Assembly: GCA_004554775.1 (NCBI GenBank)
Contig: SFKI01000010.1
Coordinates: forward strand, 62,001 to 126,000
DNA length: 64,000 nt
Source: Subdoligranulum variabile
GTDB lineage: Bacteria; Bacillota; Clostridia; Oscillospirales; Ruminococcaceae
Direction: 5' to 3'
Shown: positions 16,196-27,500 of the stretch, one piece after another
Numbering within the stretch: position 1 is the first letter of the stretch
How the letters are laid out: every line of letters starts with the position of its first letter
Notes under the pieces: generated by a model
What the model saw: the letters and a program-made list of their open reading frames with translations, nothing else
What the model was told of the DNA's origin: nothing
Database searches by the model: none
Program-made: the position numbers and the translations under genes

Positions 16196-17407
16196 TCAAA
16201 TCGCCCCGCTGGCTCCGCCGATGGTGCCGTACGATTGATAGATCGGCAAAATGACCGCTACAACGACAAACGCGACCACAATGCCCATCAGGATGATCAT
16301 GGCGGGCTCCAGCAGCGTGACCAGGCGCTTGGTGGCGACTTCAGCTTCAAAATCCAGCGTTTCGCTGATGGTGGCAAGCAGGTCGTCCAGCTTGCCGGTC
16401 TCCTCGCCGACCGCGATCGACGACGCCATCGTCTGCTCAAACCCGTCCACCTGCGCCAAGGATTCCGAAAGGCTGCTGCCCGCGCGGACATTGTCCAGCA
16501 CTTCGTCAAACTGGCTGATGATCCACCGGTTGCCCACGGCGTCGCGGCTGGCGATCAGCGTTGCCACGATGGGCACGCCGCTGGAATACAGGTTCGAGAG
16601 GGTCCGCGCGAAGCGGGCCGTGCAAATTTTGCGATTCAGTTTGCCGATGACCGGCGCGTGCAGCTGCAAGCGGTCCCACTGGCGGCGGATGGCGGGCTGC
16701 GCCAGCGCAATGCGCCAGCCGACCACCAAAAACGCGAGGACCAAAAGCAGCGGCACCCAGTTTGCACTGATAAAGTCTGATACAGCGAATAAAATTGCCG
16801 TTGGCAGCGGCAGCGCTTCCATCTGCTCAAACATCGGCATGAACTGCGGCACCACAAAGCCCATCAAAATGGCAATGACCGCCACGATCATTACCGACAA
16901 AATGATCGGGTACATCAGGCTGTTGCCGACCTGCTGGTTGACTTTATGTTCGCGGTCGTAGTAGCGGCCCATGCGCAAAAAACTTGCGTCGATGCTGCCG
17001 GTGCCCTCGGCGCTGCGGGTCGTGGCGATCAGCAGCTCCGGGAATGCGGGCGCACACCTGTGCATTGCGTCGGACAGCGGCACGCCCTTGCGCAGCTCTT
17101 TTAATAAGGTAGTGTACAGCAGCTTGCTACGGGCGTTCAGGCCGCGCTCGTCCGCCATAATGCGGAATGCACGCACCAGCGGCACACCGGCCGAAAGCAG
17201 CGTGCCCAGGCTGCGGCAAAACTCGGCCAGCTCGGGCGTTTTCAGCGGGCGGTAAACACTGGCGGCCGGGCCGATCTCCTTGGCGTCGGTCATGTACAGG
17301 TTCTGGTCCCGCAGGGTGGTATACAGCGCTTCGGCACTGGCGGCCTCGCTGACCCCGTGCAGGGTCCTGCCCGACAGCGCCGTGGCTGTGTAGCGGTAAC
17401 GCGGCAT
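16196..17407 (-). CDS. pilC: Type IV pilus inner-membrane platform protein PilC (GspF family)
   Basis: 403 residues from the ATG after GGAGG. A longer in-frame start overlaps pilD and lacks a site. Two T2SSF domains are visible: residues 60-190 (LAEFCRSLGTLLSAGVPL) and 260-385 (ARFARTLSNLYSSGVPI), each followed by hydrophobic helices (about 166-192, 218-238 and 370-394). The N-terminal 50 residues are the usual YRYTATALSG-type strand pair. PilC is the rotor platform on which PilB acts to insert pilins. Full length and all hallmarks are present. Confidence 0.95.
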   Translation of the reverse strand: MPRYRYTATALSGRTLHGVSEAASAEALYTTLRDQNLYMTDAKEIGPAASVYRPLKTPELAEFCRSLGTLLSAGVPLVRAFRIMADERGLNARSKLLYTTLLKELRKGVPLSDAMHRCAPAFPELLIATTRSAEGTGSIDASFLRMGRYYDREHKVNQQVGNSLMYPIILSVMIVAVIAILMGFVVPQFMPMFEQMEALPLPTAILFAVSDFISANWVPLLLVLAFLVVGWRIALAQPAIRRQWDRLQLHAPVIGKLNRKICTARFARTLSNLYSSGVPIVATLIASRDAVGNRWIISQFDEVLDNVRAGSSLSESLAQVDGFEQTMASSIAVGEETGKLDDLLATISETLDFEAEVATKRLVTLLEPAMIILMGIVVAFVVVAVILPIYQSYGTIGGASGAI

Positions 17408-17435
17408 GAAAAACCTCCGGTAATACGTTGAAACT

Positions 17436-18227
17436 TTATAAAAATCGGCAGTACCACGCAAGCACGGGCTCGCCGAAGAGCAGCGCCAGCACAATGCCGG
17501 CGCAGAGGAACGGTCCAAAAGCAAAGTGGTCTTTTTTGTCGGCTTTGTGTGCGGCCAGCAGGTAAATGCCATAAAAACCGCCGCCCAAAATGCCGAAAAA
17601 CATCGCCAGCAGCGTGTGCTGCCAGCCCAAAAAAAGCCCGGCTGCCGCCATCAGTTTGATGTCCCCGCCGCCGAACGCGCCGGGGATCGCCAGGCAGAGC
17701 AGCAGCATCGGCACGCTGACGCACAGTGCGCCGACCACGCACCCGCCCCACCGGGCAGGGGAGAGCAGCAGCTCGACCACTGCCAGCACGGCCACCGCCG
17801 CGTTTAAGCGGTTGGGGATGAGCTGCGTTTCGGCGTCGATGAGCGCGATGCTGAGCAGCACGCCGCAGAGCGCCAGTGCCGCCAGCCCCTGCCACCGGAT
17901 GCCGAACAGCCCGTCCGCCAGCGCGTACGCCGCGCCGAACCGCCAGCGGCAGCCCAGCGCCAGCACGCCGCCGAGCAGCTCCACGGCCAGGTAGCGCGCC
18001 GGAATGCGCGCGCCGCAGTGGCGGCACCGCCCGTGAAGAGCCAGCCAGCTGAACACCGGCACAAGGTCGGCAGCGGTCAACGTGGCACCGCACTGCGGGC
18101 AAAAGCTGCGGCCTGTCAACGGATTTTTGCCGCGCGGCAGCCGCCAGGCGACAACGTTCATAAAGCTGAAAAGCGCCGCACCCAACAAAAACGCGATGAG
18201 CGCCAGCAGGGCCTGCGCGGCCAGCAT
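17436..18227 (-). CDS. pilD: Prepilin peptidase / N-methyltransferase PilD
   Basis: 263 residues from ATG; a GTG lies one codon earlier. Four Cys in two CxxC pairs (CPQC and CRHC, about residues 43-71) form the cytoplasmic zinc domain of the methyltransferase part. The two aspartates of the membrane-embedded protease are in ALIDAETQLIP and in GGGDIKLM. About eight hydrophobic helices are seen. It cleaves the leaders of the giant pilin and the three minor pilins encoded just across the divergent promoter and probably methylates the new N-terminus. It is the first gene of the operon. Confidence 0.95.
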   Translation of the reverse strand: MLAAQALLALIAFLLGAALFSFMNVVAWRLPRGKNPLTGRSFCPQCGATLTAADLVPVFSWLALHGRCRHCGARIPARYLAVELLGGVLALGCRWRFGAAYALADGLFGIRWQGLAALALCGVLLSIALIDAETQLIPNRLNAAVAVLAVVELLLSPARWGGCVVGALCVSVPMLLLCLAIPGAFGGGDIKLMAAAGLFLGWQHTLLAMFFGILGGGFYGIYLLAAHKADKKDHFAFGPFLCAGIVLALLFGEPVLAWYCRFL

Positions 18228-18349
18228 CACGGGTTCACCCCGCTGTCAAAGCGGAGCCGCGGCTGGTCCTGCAGCCCACGGGCCTTTGCGCCGATACGAT
18301 CCGACAGCATCCCGCCGCCCCCCCTTCTCTGGATTTTTACACAAATTAA

Positions 18350-18378
18350 AGTATACTGTAACCAGCGACATTTTGCAA
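18350..18378 (-). promoter_or_regulatory. Promoter of the pilD-pilC-pilM-pilN-pilO-pilB operon
   Basis: On the minus strand TTGCAA, a 17-base spacer and TATACT. The -35 box is preceded by TTTCC, giving TTTCCTTGCAA, which is also found at the plus-strand promoter 80 bases away. The RNA would start about 110 bases before pilD. Confidence 0.8.
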
Positions 18379-18457
18379 GGAAATTCGACAAGAAAGCACG
18401 ATGATATTGTAACAGTGCGTGCCCCTGCGGCGGGGGCGCGCAAGCAGTATATTTTCC

Positions 18458-18486
18458 TTGCAACTTCGGAATCGTTATACTATAAT
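18458..18486 (+). promoter_or_regulatory. Promoter of the giant pilin operon
   Basis: TTGCAA, a 17-base spacer and a perfect TATAAT, about 75 bases before the giant pilin start. The -35 box is embedded in TTTCCTTGCAA, identical to the sequence at the divergent pilD promoter, which suggests joint control. Confidence 0.85.
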
Positions 18487-18572
18487 AAACCCATCTATGT
18501 TGGAGAATTGCGTCGATTTCCGTCGAGAGCGGGGAGCGGCTTTGCATAGCAACGAACGAAGAGGTAACAAAT

Positions 18573-21500
18573 GTGCTGCCTATTATAAAGGAAGTTAAAC
18601 AAAAAATGCGCGCGGCCGGGGGCTTTACGCTGGTGGAGCTGATGGTCGTGCTGGTCATTCTGGCCATTCTGGCGGGGCTCGGCGGGGCCGGGCTGATCGC
18701 CTATACCCGCCTGGCGCGGTTTGAGCATAACGAGGCCAACGCCCGCACCGTTTTCCAGACGGCGCAGATCGCCCTGACCCGCAAGGACACCGGCGGCGAT
18801 ATGGACGATTTTCTCAAGCAATTGGCCGCAAACGGCACCCAGAACGGCCACTTTACCGCCGAAGGCCTGCAAGCGCAGTACCCCACCGGCGCCGAGGATA
18901 AGGCCAAGGAGCTGAATGGCCGCATCGTGGCGCTGTACTACGACAAGGACGCCCCCGATACCGCCGCCAGCCAGCAGGTACACGCCCTGCTCGACCCGTA
19001 TGTTTACGACGAGTCGCTTTTTAACGCGTCCATCGTGCTGGAGATCGACAGCCTGACCGGACAGGTATACTCTGCTTTTTACGACACAGCATCGGCAAAA
19101 ATGCGCTTTTCTGCCGACGGGGACACCGACGGCGCGACCCTTGTTGACGACCGCAGCTACACCCACCGCCGCGAAGCTTCGCTGGTGGGCTACTACTCAG
19201 CCGAGGATACCGTCAACGTCGTCACCCTGAGCCAGACCCGCCTGAAGGTCAAGAATCCGCAGCTCATCAACAACGAGACCCTCACCTTGAACTGGAGCGG
19301 CAACAGCCGGTATAACGACCTGGACACCATCTACGACGCCGAATTTTACAGCACCACAAGCGGCGATACCCCACTGCTCAAGCTGGAAATTGAATGGAGT
19401 AAAGTTGCAGGCTACGACCAGAACGCCCGCATCAAGGTCTACAAGCAGTACAATGCGGCCACCCAGACCTGGACGGACAGCGGCGAGACCTACTGCTTCC
19501 CGCTCAGCTACAGCAAGGGCCGTTTTATCCTGACGCTGGACGCCATGTGCGACGCCACGTTACTGCGCGCGGCGGAAAATGACCAGACCGCAGCCAAGAC
19601 GACGCTGTTCAGCATAACGCGGCTGGTCAGCGGCGCGCAGGATATCTATGTCAAGATGAAAGCACGCCCCAACGATGCTTTTGCAGATGCCTGCACCGAG
19701 AGCAAGGAGGCGCAGTCCAACACCGAGAACACCCTGTTTGCCGCGGGCAGCACAGGAACCAACGCTGCACTGAAATATTTCCGCCACCTGTACAACCTGC
19801 GCTGGGTCAACAGCGGCACCTATACATGGAATGACGGCACGTTGCCCCCCAACGCCGCGACCACGCTGGACTGGACCGACGGCAGCGTGACCGTCTACTG
19901 CGCGGGGGAGAAAAAGAACGAATCCGGGCTGACCGAACCCGTCGCCAAGGTGCCCAGCCGCACCGGCGAGGTCGTAGCCTGGCCGACCATCCCCGCCGTG
20001 GGCGAAAACGTCACCCTGACCGGCAGTGTGAACAGCCTAAAAATTGGCGGGGGCCACGTCATCATCAGCAACCTGCAGCTGCGCGGCACTTCGGTCGCGG
20101 CGCAGGAGCGCAGCAGCGGGCTGGACTACCGCAAGCGGGATCACTATGTGGGCCTGATTGGAGAAAACAGCGGTACACTGTCTAAAATCACCCTGCGCGA
20201 CCCCGATGTGCAGGTCAATGCCGAGGTCGTGGCAAACGGTCAACAGCTGCCCGATGCCATGCCGATCGACGCGGACGGCACCCGGTATTTGCAGCCGCTT
20301 GCCGAGAAAGACACGGCCTACCGCGCACAAATTTACGCGGTGGGTGCGCTGGCCGGTGTGGATACCGGCAGCGTGACCGACTGCACGGTCGACCGCAGCC
20401 GCCGCCGCGGGGCCGAGGCCAAGGTCACGGCGGCGCTGACGTTTGGCAGCCAAACCACCAGCACCGCCCGCATAAACGGAACCAACATTACAGACGAGCC
20501 GCACGGCATGGGCGGGCTCGTCGGCTTTGCCATGCCTGCCGGCGGGGCGGCGCTCAGCGACCTGACGCTGGACAAAAACGTCACCGTCGCGGGCCTGTTT
20601 ACCGATGCCGATGCTGCCAAAAACAGCGGCGCTACGGCCAAAATCAGCACGGATGCAGCTGAAAAAGCACGCTATAACGCTATTACGGATACGACCGCCA
20701 CAAAAACGCTTTGGCGCGCTGTCGGCGTGGGCGGCGTGGCCGGTGTGCTGGACGTCACCAACCTGACGGGCACGAACGGCGCGGTGAGCACCCTGACCGG
20801 CATCACCAACCAGGCCACCGTGGTGGGCAACGGCTTTGCGGGCGGCATTGCGGGCAACCTGTACGCGACCGGCGACCGACCCGCCACCCTGACCAAGCTG
20901 AACAACGCGGGCACGGTGCGGGCAGGGGCCAACTACCAGGGCGGCACGGCACAAAAAAGCACGGTGCTGGGCCAGTTCTTTGGCGGCATTGCGGGCTGTG
21001 CCAGCAACCTGCAGCTGCAAAGCTGCACCAGCGCTACCCGCAGCGGCCTGAGCACTGCCGCCCTGACCAGCCTGGTGCGGGCGGGCTACGATGCGGACGG
21101 TACGCTGAACGAGGAAAGCCCCCTGAAAGGCGATTTCGTCGGCGGTCTGGTCGGCTTTGGCCGCGATATCGCCCTGACTGACTGCCGCACCGAGTCCGGC
21201 CATGTGCTGGGCCGCAGCTTTGTGGGCGGCTTTGTTGGCGGCTTTGTGGGCAGCGACCTGCAAACGTCCGGCGGCGAGAACAACAGCTATGTGTTCGGCA
21301 ACCGCTATGTGGGCGGCATTGTCTCGGTCAACGGCAAAAACAGCACGATCAAAAACATGACCAACAAGGGCCTTGTGGCGGGCTTGGGCAAAGGTGCCGC
21401 CTACGTGGGCGGCATCGCAGGCGTCAACGATGCGACCTGGGGCTTGCTGGAAAACGACGAACTGACGAGAAAAATTGCCGCGACCCTGCAGGACAGCGCC

Positions 21501-24500
21501 AACAGCATGTCCACCGTCGAAGCGACCGATAAAAACCGCATCGACCTGCTGAACCAGCTCAGCCAGACCGCGGACGGCACGGAGTACTATGCCGATTTTG
21601 TCGGCGGCGTGGCGGGCTACAACGGCACCAACGCAAAGATCCTTTGGACGGCAGAGTCCGAAAACGGCGCGACGCTGGGCGCGGTGCTGTACGGCAACAA
21701 TTTTGTCGGCGGCGTGGCGGGCTGCAACGCCCCCACGGCGTCCATTGTAAACGAACATACCACCACCCCCAACGTGACCGGCACCATTGTGGCGACCGGT
21801 GACTGCGTGGGCGGCGCCATCGGCCTGAACGGCGCGGCCAGCCTGCCCGCCGTGCAGGTCAGCGCCAACAAAATGGAGGGCGTCCACTTTGTGGGCGGCG
21901 TTATCGGCGCGAACCTGCCGCAAAATCGTTTCGGGTTTGACAACGCGGACGGCACCGCAGCCCCGGCGGCTACCATCGGCACGGGCAGTCTGGTTGCTGA
22001 CGGCGTCGCGGGCGGCATCATCGGCTACAACCGCGTGGTGCCGGACAACACCCTGCAAACCGCGCTGGCAGCTGAAAATACGGCCATCGCCGATGCACTG
22101 CGCGCGCTGCTGCCGACGTTTGACGACACCACCCACGCGCTTGCAGAGGACGGGCTGACCTCGGCGGGCACCCCGGTTACGCTGACGAGGCTGAGCAACC
22201 GGCTCAACATCAAGGCAAACGCCTACGTGGGCGGCATCATCGGCTACAACGCGGCGGGAACCAGCCTTACCCTGACCAACGCCGTCAACGGCAGCCAAAG
22301 CAGCGCCCAGTCTTACGGCGGCCTGGCCCGCAGCGACCCGGCGGACGCGGCCAACGGCGGCGCGTACATTTTCTATAACGGCGTCCCGCTGGGCGCGCTT
22401 GACCCGGGCTGCAGCGGCTACTTTGCGGGCGGGATCATCGGCTATGCGACGAAAAATACGACGCTGCAAAACTGCACCAACTACGGCAGCGTGCAGCACC
22501 CCGTGGCGGCAGGCGGCCTGGCGGGCGTCAACGATGGCACGATCTCCGGCGGCAGCATGCAAAATTCCATGGGCAGCCAGCAGGAGAACTACCGCTATCT
22601 CGGCGGCATCGCGGGTATCAACAACGGCAGCATCACCAATGCGGCCCCGGCGGCGGGCGTTACCATCCGCGGCGGCACGAACATCGGCGGTGCGGCGGGG
22701 TATAATACCGGCACCATCCGCCTGACCGAAGCCACCGGCAGGGTCGATGGCATCACCGCCGTCGGCGGCGTGGCGGGGTATAATGTGGGCACGATTGTTG
22801 GCAATGGCGTGGGCAGCAAGGCTGCTGTCCAGGTCAGCGGCACCAGCCAGGTCGGCGGTATAGCGGGCGTGAATGGTACAACGGGTCGAATCAGTACCAG
22901 AAGCATAGACGAAAAAATCACCCTTACCAGCGCGACCAGCGTGACTGCCAACAACGAGGGCGGCGGTGCAGCAGGCCGCAACGAGGGAACGATCTGCAAT
23001 GTCACCAACGAGGCGGGCCGCGTCCATGTTGATAACCAGTACATGGGCGGTCTGGCGGGCCGCAACTACGGGACTATTGAGGACAGCAACTATTATAATA
23101 ACAGCACATCCACCGATACGCTGTATGCGGGCGGCGGTTACGCAGGCGGCATTACCGGCTGCAACGAGGCCGGGGCCACGATAGATTCCGTGGGCATCGG
23201 CGGTCATGTGACTGCTGCTAACGGCGAGGCTGGCGGCGTCACGGCTCACAACTATGGACATATCAACCGCGCTGCTTTGCTGCACGTTTACGTTCACAGT
23301 ACGTCCAGCGCCATTGGCGGCGTTGCCGCAGTCAACGAGTACGCCCCCGATGCCACCAGAAATCCGCAGGATGCTGTCATTGAGGACGTTACCCTGCGCA
23401 GTGATGACTACGGCGTGACCCTGTACGGCCCGGCTACCAAGGTGGGCGGCTTGGTCGGCTACAACGCAGGTACGGTCAAAAACGGCAAGGTTGAAGCAAA
23501 AACCCTCGATTTCTCCCACCTGACCGCCACCGCCAACACCGTAACGGCGGGCGGCGCCGTGGGCGAGAACGTCGGCACTGTCGGCGCGGTTACGGTCGAA
23601 ACCGACCTGACCCAAAACATGGACAAATATTGCAGCCTGGGCGGCGTTGTCGGCAGTAACAGCGGTGCTCTGGTTCAGTGTACCTATCAGGGCGCCATCG
23701 GGGACGGCAGCGGCATCAACGTCGTCGGCAGCACGGTCGGCGGCATCGCGGGCAGCAACAACGGTACCGTGCAGGGCTGCACGGTCAACCACATTACGCT
23801 GCACGTGCAGGGCGCGTCCAACGTGGGCGCCAGCCAGGACGCTGCCACCAAGATGGCAAACGCCGCGCACATCGGCGGCATCGTGGGCCGCAACAGCGGC
23901 AAGTTCGAAAACAGCCTGATCGCCACCGACAGCACCCGCAGCACGATCACCGCGCATGGCGGCTTTGTGGGCGGCGTGGCAGGCTCCAACAGCGGCAGCA
24001 TCACCACCAGCGGCGGCAAGGATACGAAGGCCCTCGTGCAGCAAATCAACGACTGGCTGGCCGTGCCCTATAAAAAGGATGCAGACGGCACCACCACCAC
24101 CGAGGTGGATACCGCCGCCCGGAACGCCAACCTGAACGCCATGGTCCGCGTGCTGACCAACGCCACCTACACCGGGGATGCCGGCAGCAAGCCGCAGGCC
24201 ACCCAGAGCGCCGACGAAGCTGCACTGGTGACGAAGTTCAAGGCCCTGCAGGGCGTGGATGAAGTCTCCAAGAGCAACACCAAAAACCAGCTGAAAATCA
24301 CGCTGAAAGGCGGGGATACCCGGGGCAGCTTTGCCAACGGCTACCTGGGCGGCATTACCGGCTTTAACGATGTAACGGGACAAATCTCCGACAGCGCCAG
24401 CGGCCAGTGGTTTGTCTACGCTGACAATATCAACCAAAGCTGGGGCGCCGTGGGCGGCATCATCGGCCAGAACGAATCCAACGCCGACTCCACCAGCGGC

Positions 24501-27500
24501 CTTGTCAACCTTGCTGCCGTGCGCCGGTTTGTGCGCGGTACCCAAAACACCCCCGACGACGACACCAACGCTAGCAACGACCGCTATTCCACCACAAACT
24601 TCGACCTTTCGGCCAATAACTATGTGGGCGGCGTCATTGGTACGCAGCAGAACCGCACCGGCGATTTGTGGACGCTGAAAAACTGTGTCAACCTTGGTAC
24701 GGTGTTCAACAGCCGTTCCAATAACGTGGGCGGCGTGCTGGCCTACTGGCTGGGCTACGGCGGTACGCTGGATAACTGCTTCAACTTTGGCACTATTGCT
24801 ACCAACTCCAATAACGGTAAAGACTCCGGCACCGTCGGTGGTGTGGCGGGTTATTTCAACAGCCCGGTTGCCGGTACTGCGGTCAATCTGTACAAATGCC
24901 GGAACTACGGCAGCGTGCGCATCGTGACCAATGGTGCCAACGATGTTGGCGGTATCTTTGGCAAGGTGCAGATGCAAAAGAAAGACGATGCCATGACCAT
25001 CAACATTGTTGAGTGCGCCACCGGTTCCAATGTGAAACTGCGCGCAAACAGCATGGCCGTCGGTATTTTCTCTTATATTGGCCCGTATGAGGTCATCCCC
25101 AATGTCGAAGTCAATATTGACCGCTGCCGCAACTATTGCTATAACTTGGATTGTGGTAATATCACGGCAGGTATCTTCGGCAACCGCGGAAACCCGTATA
25201 ACAGCGAGTGGGGCATGAAGAAAACCACGATTACTAACTGCTTTACGCTGGTGGGGGATTATAGTGGTGGTGTGCGACGTGCCGTTACCTTCAGCGATGT
25301 ATCCGACGCCGTTACTGGCTCCAATAACTACTATATGGATAAGTACAGCTTCTGGCAAACGAGTAGCGGATGGGGTATGGAAGGCTTGACACAGCTGGAT
25401 CGCACAGACCCTGCGACCAATAATGATTTTGGGGGCGCTTTAAACGGAAACGACGACAAGGAAAATGCCTGGATTCAGGCCCGCCGCCTGTGGGCTGGTA
25501 TAGATAACGCGGCCAATACAACGGCAGATACGTATACGGACGAAAAGGGAAATGTCCTTTCCAACAATCATGTTTACTTTGGCGCAAGGCTGCGCGGCCC
25601 GGAAACAAAAACTACGACCTTGGATTATACTGTTGATCGTTCGAAAATCAAGAGTGACAATGTCAAGATCCGGCTGGAAAGCGAAGCAAACGGCCACTGG
25701 TACGACCCGGCCAGCAAGCGCTTGCTGACGAACAAAAACTATAAGGATGGCGACGGAAACACCAGCCAAAACTATGCAGGTGAAATTTTGCTGCTGTTTG
25801 ACGAAAGCGGTGACAACACCTATGCTTCGATGGCTGACATCACCGACGAAACCCTGCAAAACTATTATACCTACCTGCTGGATACCGCCCGCCCCAGTGC
25901 GCCGCAAAACCTGAAAGTGACCAAGAGCGACGATACAAAGAATGTCTACGGCCGCTATACCATTACCTGGGATAAGCCCGCCACCGGCGACCCTACTTAT
26001 TATAAACTGCGTGTTTATGCGGTCAACGACGACGGTACTGAGGGCGAAACCCTCATTGATTGGTCAGACGTCTACGAGAAACGATTTACGTTTGAGGGCA
26101 AGGAAGAATGGACCGGCAGTTTCAATGTCGAGGTCAAGGGCGTAAACACCAAAGGTGACGGTGAGGCTGTACACCTGACAAAACCGGCCAACTTCTACAA
26201 GACCCTGCCTACCCCTGATTTGGAAGTGCGCTTGGTCAAAAACAGCGACAACGGTTTCAGCCAGGTGCTGGTGCTGAAAAATGCCGACACCTACAATGCC
26301 TTGATGCAAAATGCCGATGGCACACCGGGCCTGCAAAACTGGACTGTCACAGCCCGCACCTACAGCGGCACTACCCAGACGGGCAGTGACTACACCTTTA
26401 CCAATACTAACTACAGCCCCCGTGTACTGAGCCCGAATAGCCTTGGCTCCCACCAGATTTTACGCGCCCAGGCAACGTCGAGCGACAATGACTACATGCG
26501 CTCGGCCCAATATGACGAAACCGTTTATGTGCCAAAAGTTGATGCAAAGTCTGCTTTAACTGGCACTTCCGGCAACCCCGGTCTGGCGGAGGGCGGATTA
26601 GCAGATATCAGCGCGTCGGCTGTCAGTGTTACCGGCAGAACCATCGACGATCTGACCTTCACCGCAACGCTTAGTTTCAATCCTACTGTCAGTGGTGTGC
26701 TGCCTACCTACCGCGTTATGCTGATGGGCCGTTATATCGGTGCGGACCGCATTGGCGGCGAGGGTACTTCCGGTGCGGCGCTGTACGGCCAGTATATCAC
26801 CCTTGCTGCGCGTGAGCAGGCTGTGCCCAACAGCAGTACGACCTTCCGCTTCAGCAATCTGCCGGTCAACACGCTAACGGATTACGACAGCTGGGTCGTT
26901 GTGGCCGTGCCTGTCAACAGTGGCCTGGGCGATGTTGTTACCCGCTGGGATGCAACCATAGAGGAAGCTGTGGATGCCATTGGCATCGGCGGCAGCAATC
27001 GCCCGGCAGCATGGTACAGCGGTATGGAAATTATCCGCCAAAGTGACGGCAGCTATACGTATAGCCACCTGACGCCGCTTTACTTTGCCAACAAGGACGC
27101 GACAGCGGATAATACCTGGGCAGGGTGCGCCAACAGCAATAAACAGATCCTTTATTACACCAGCACGATCCGGGTCGAGCGCGCCCCCCAACTGGCGGAA
27201 GAAGCAACCTATCTTCTCAACGAAAGCAACCAGCTTGTCTACACCTTTACCTGGACCCAGCCGGACGAGACGACGGAAAACAGCACCCGCTACAAGCTGA
27301 CCCTGTACGGCGTGAACGAAAGCACCGACGCCAACGGCACTGTGCATACCACCGAGGAGACCATCGCCCTGCCTGCCGGTGCCAACAGCCAGGTACAGTA
27401 CGACCCGGCTACACAAACCTACCGCTACACGTTGAATATTGATAAAAACCTGGCGACCGACGCCGATAAGACCAACGGCAGCAACAGCTGGCGCTTTGAT

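Noticed and set aside
11961..18227. Type II secretion system instead of type IV pilus
   Set aside because: The order pilM-pilN-pilO, a PilT-like remnant and the absence of GspD- and GspC-type genes fit a Gram-positive type IV pilus locus.
20037..25358. Very long open frame (about 1,770 codons) on the minus strand inside the giant pilin gene
   Set aside because: Antisense shadow of a GC-rich repetitive gene: no ribosome binding site, no family pattern, and composition typical of reversed GLUG repeats.
20100..25400. CRISPR-like periodic repeats
   Set aside because: The periodicity is of coding units (Gly-Gly turns) with variable DNA, no constant repeat and spacer pattern.
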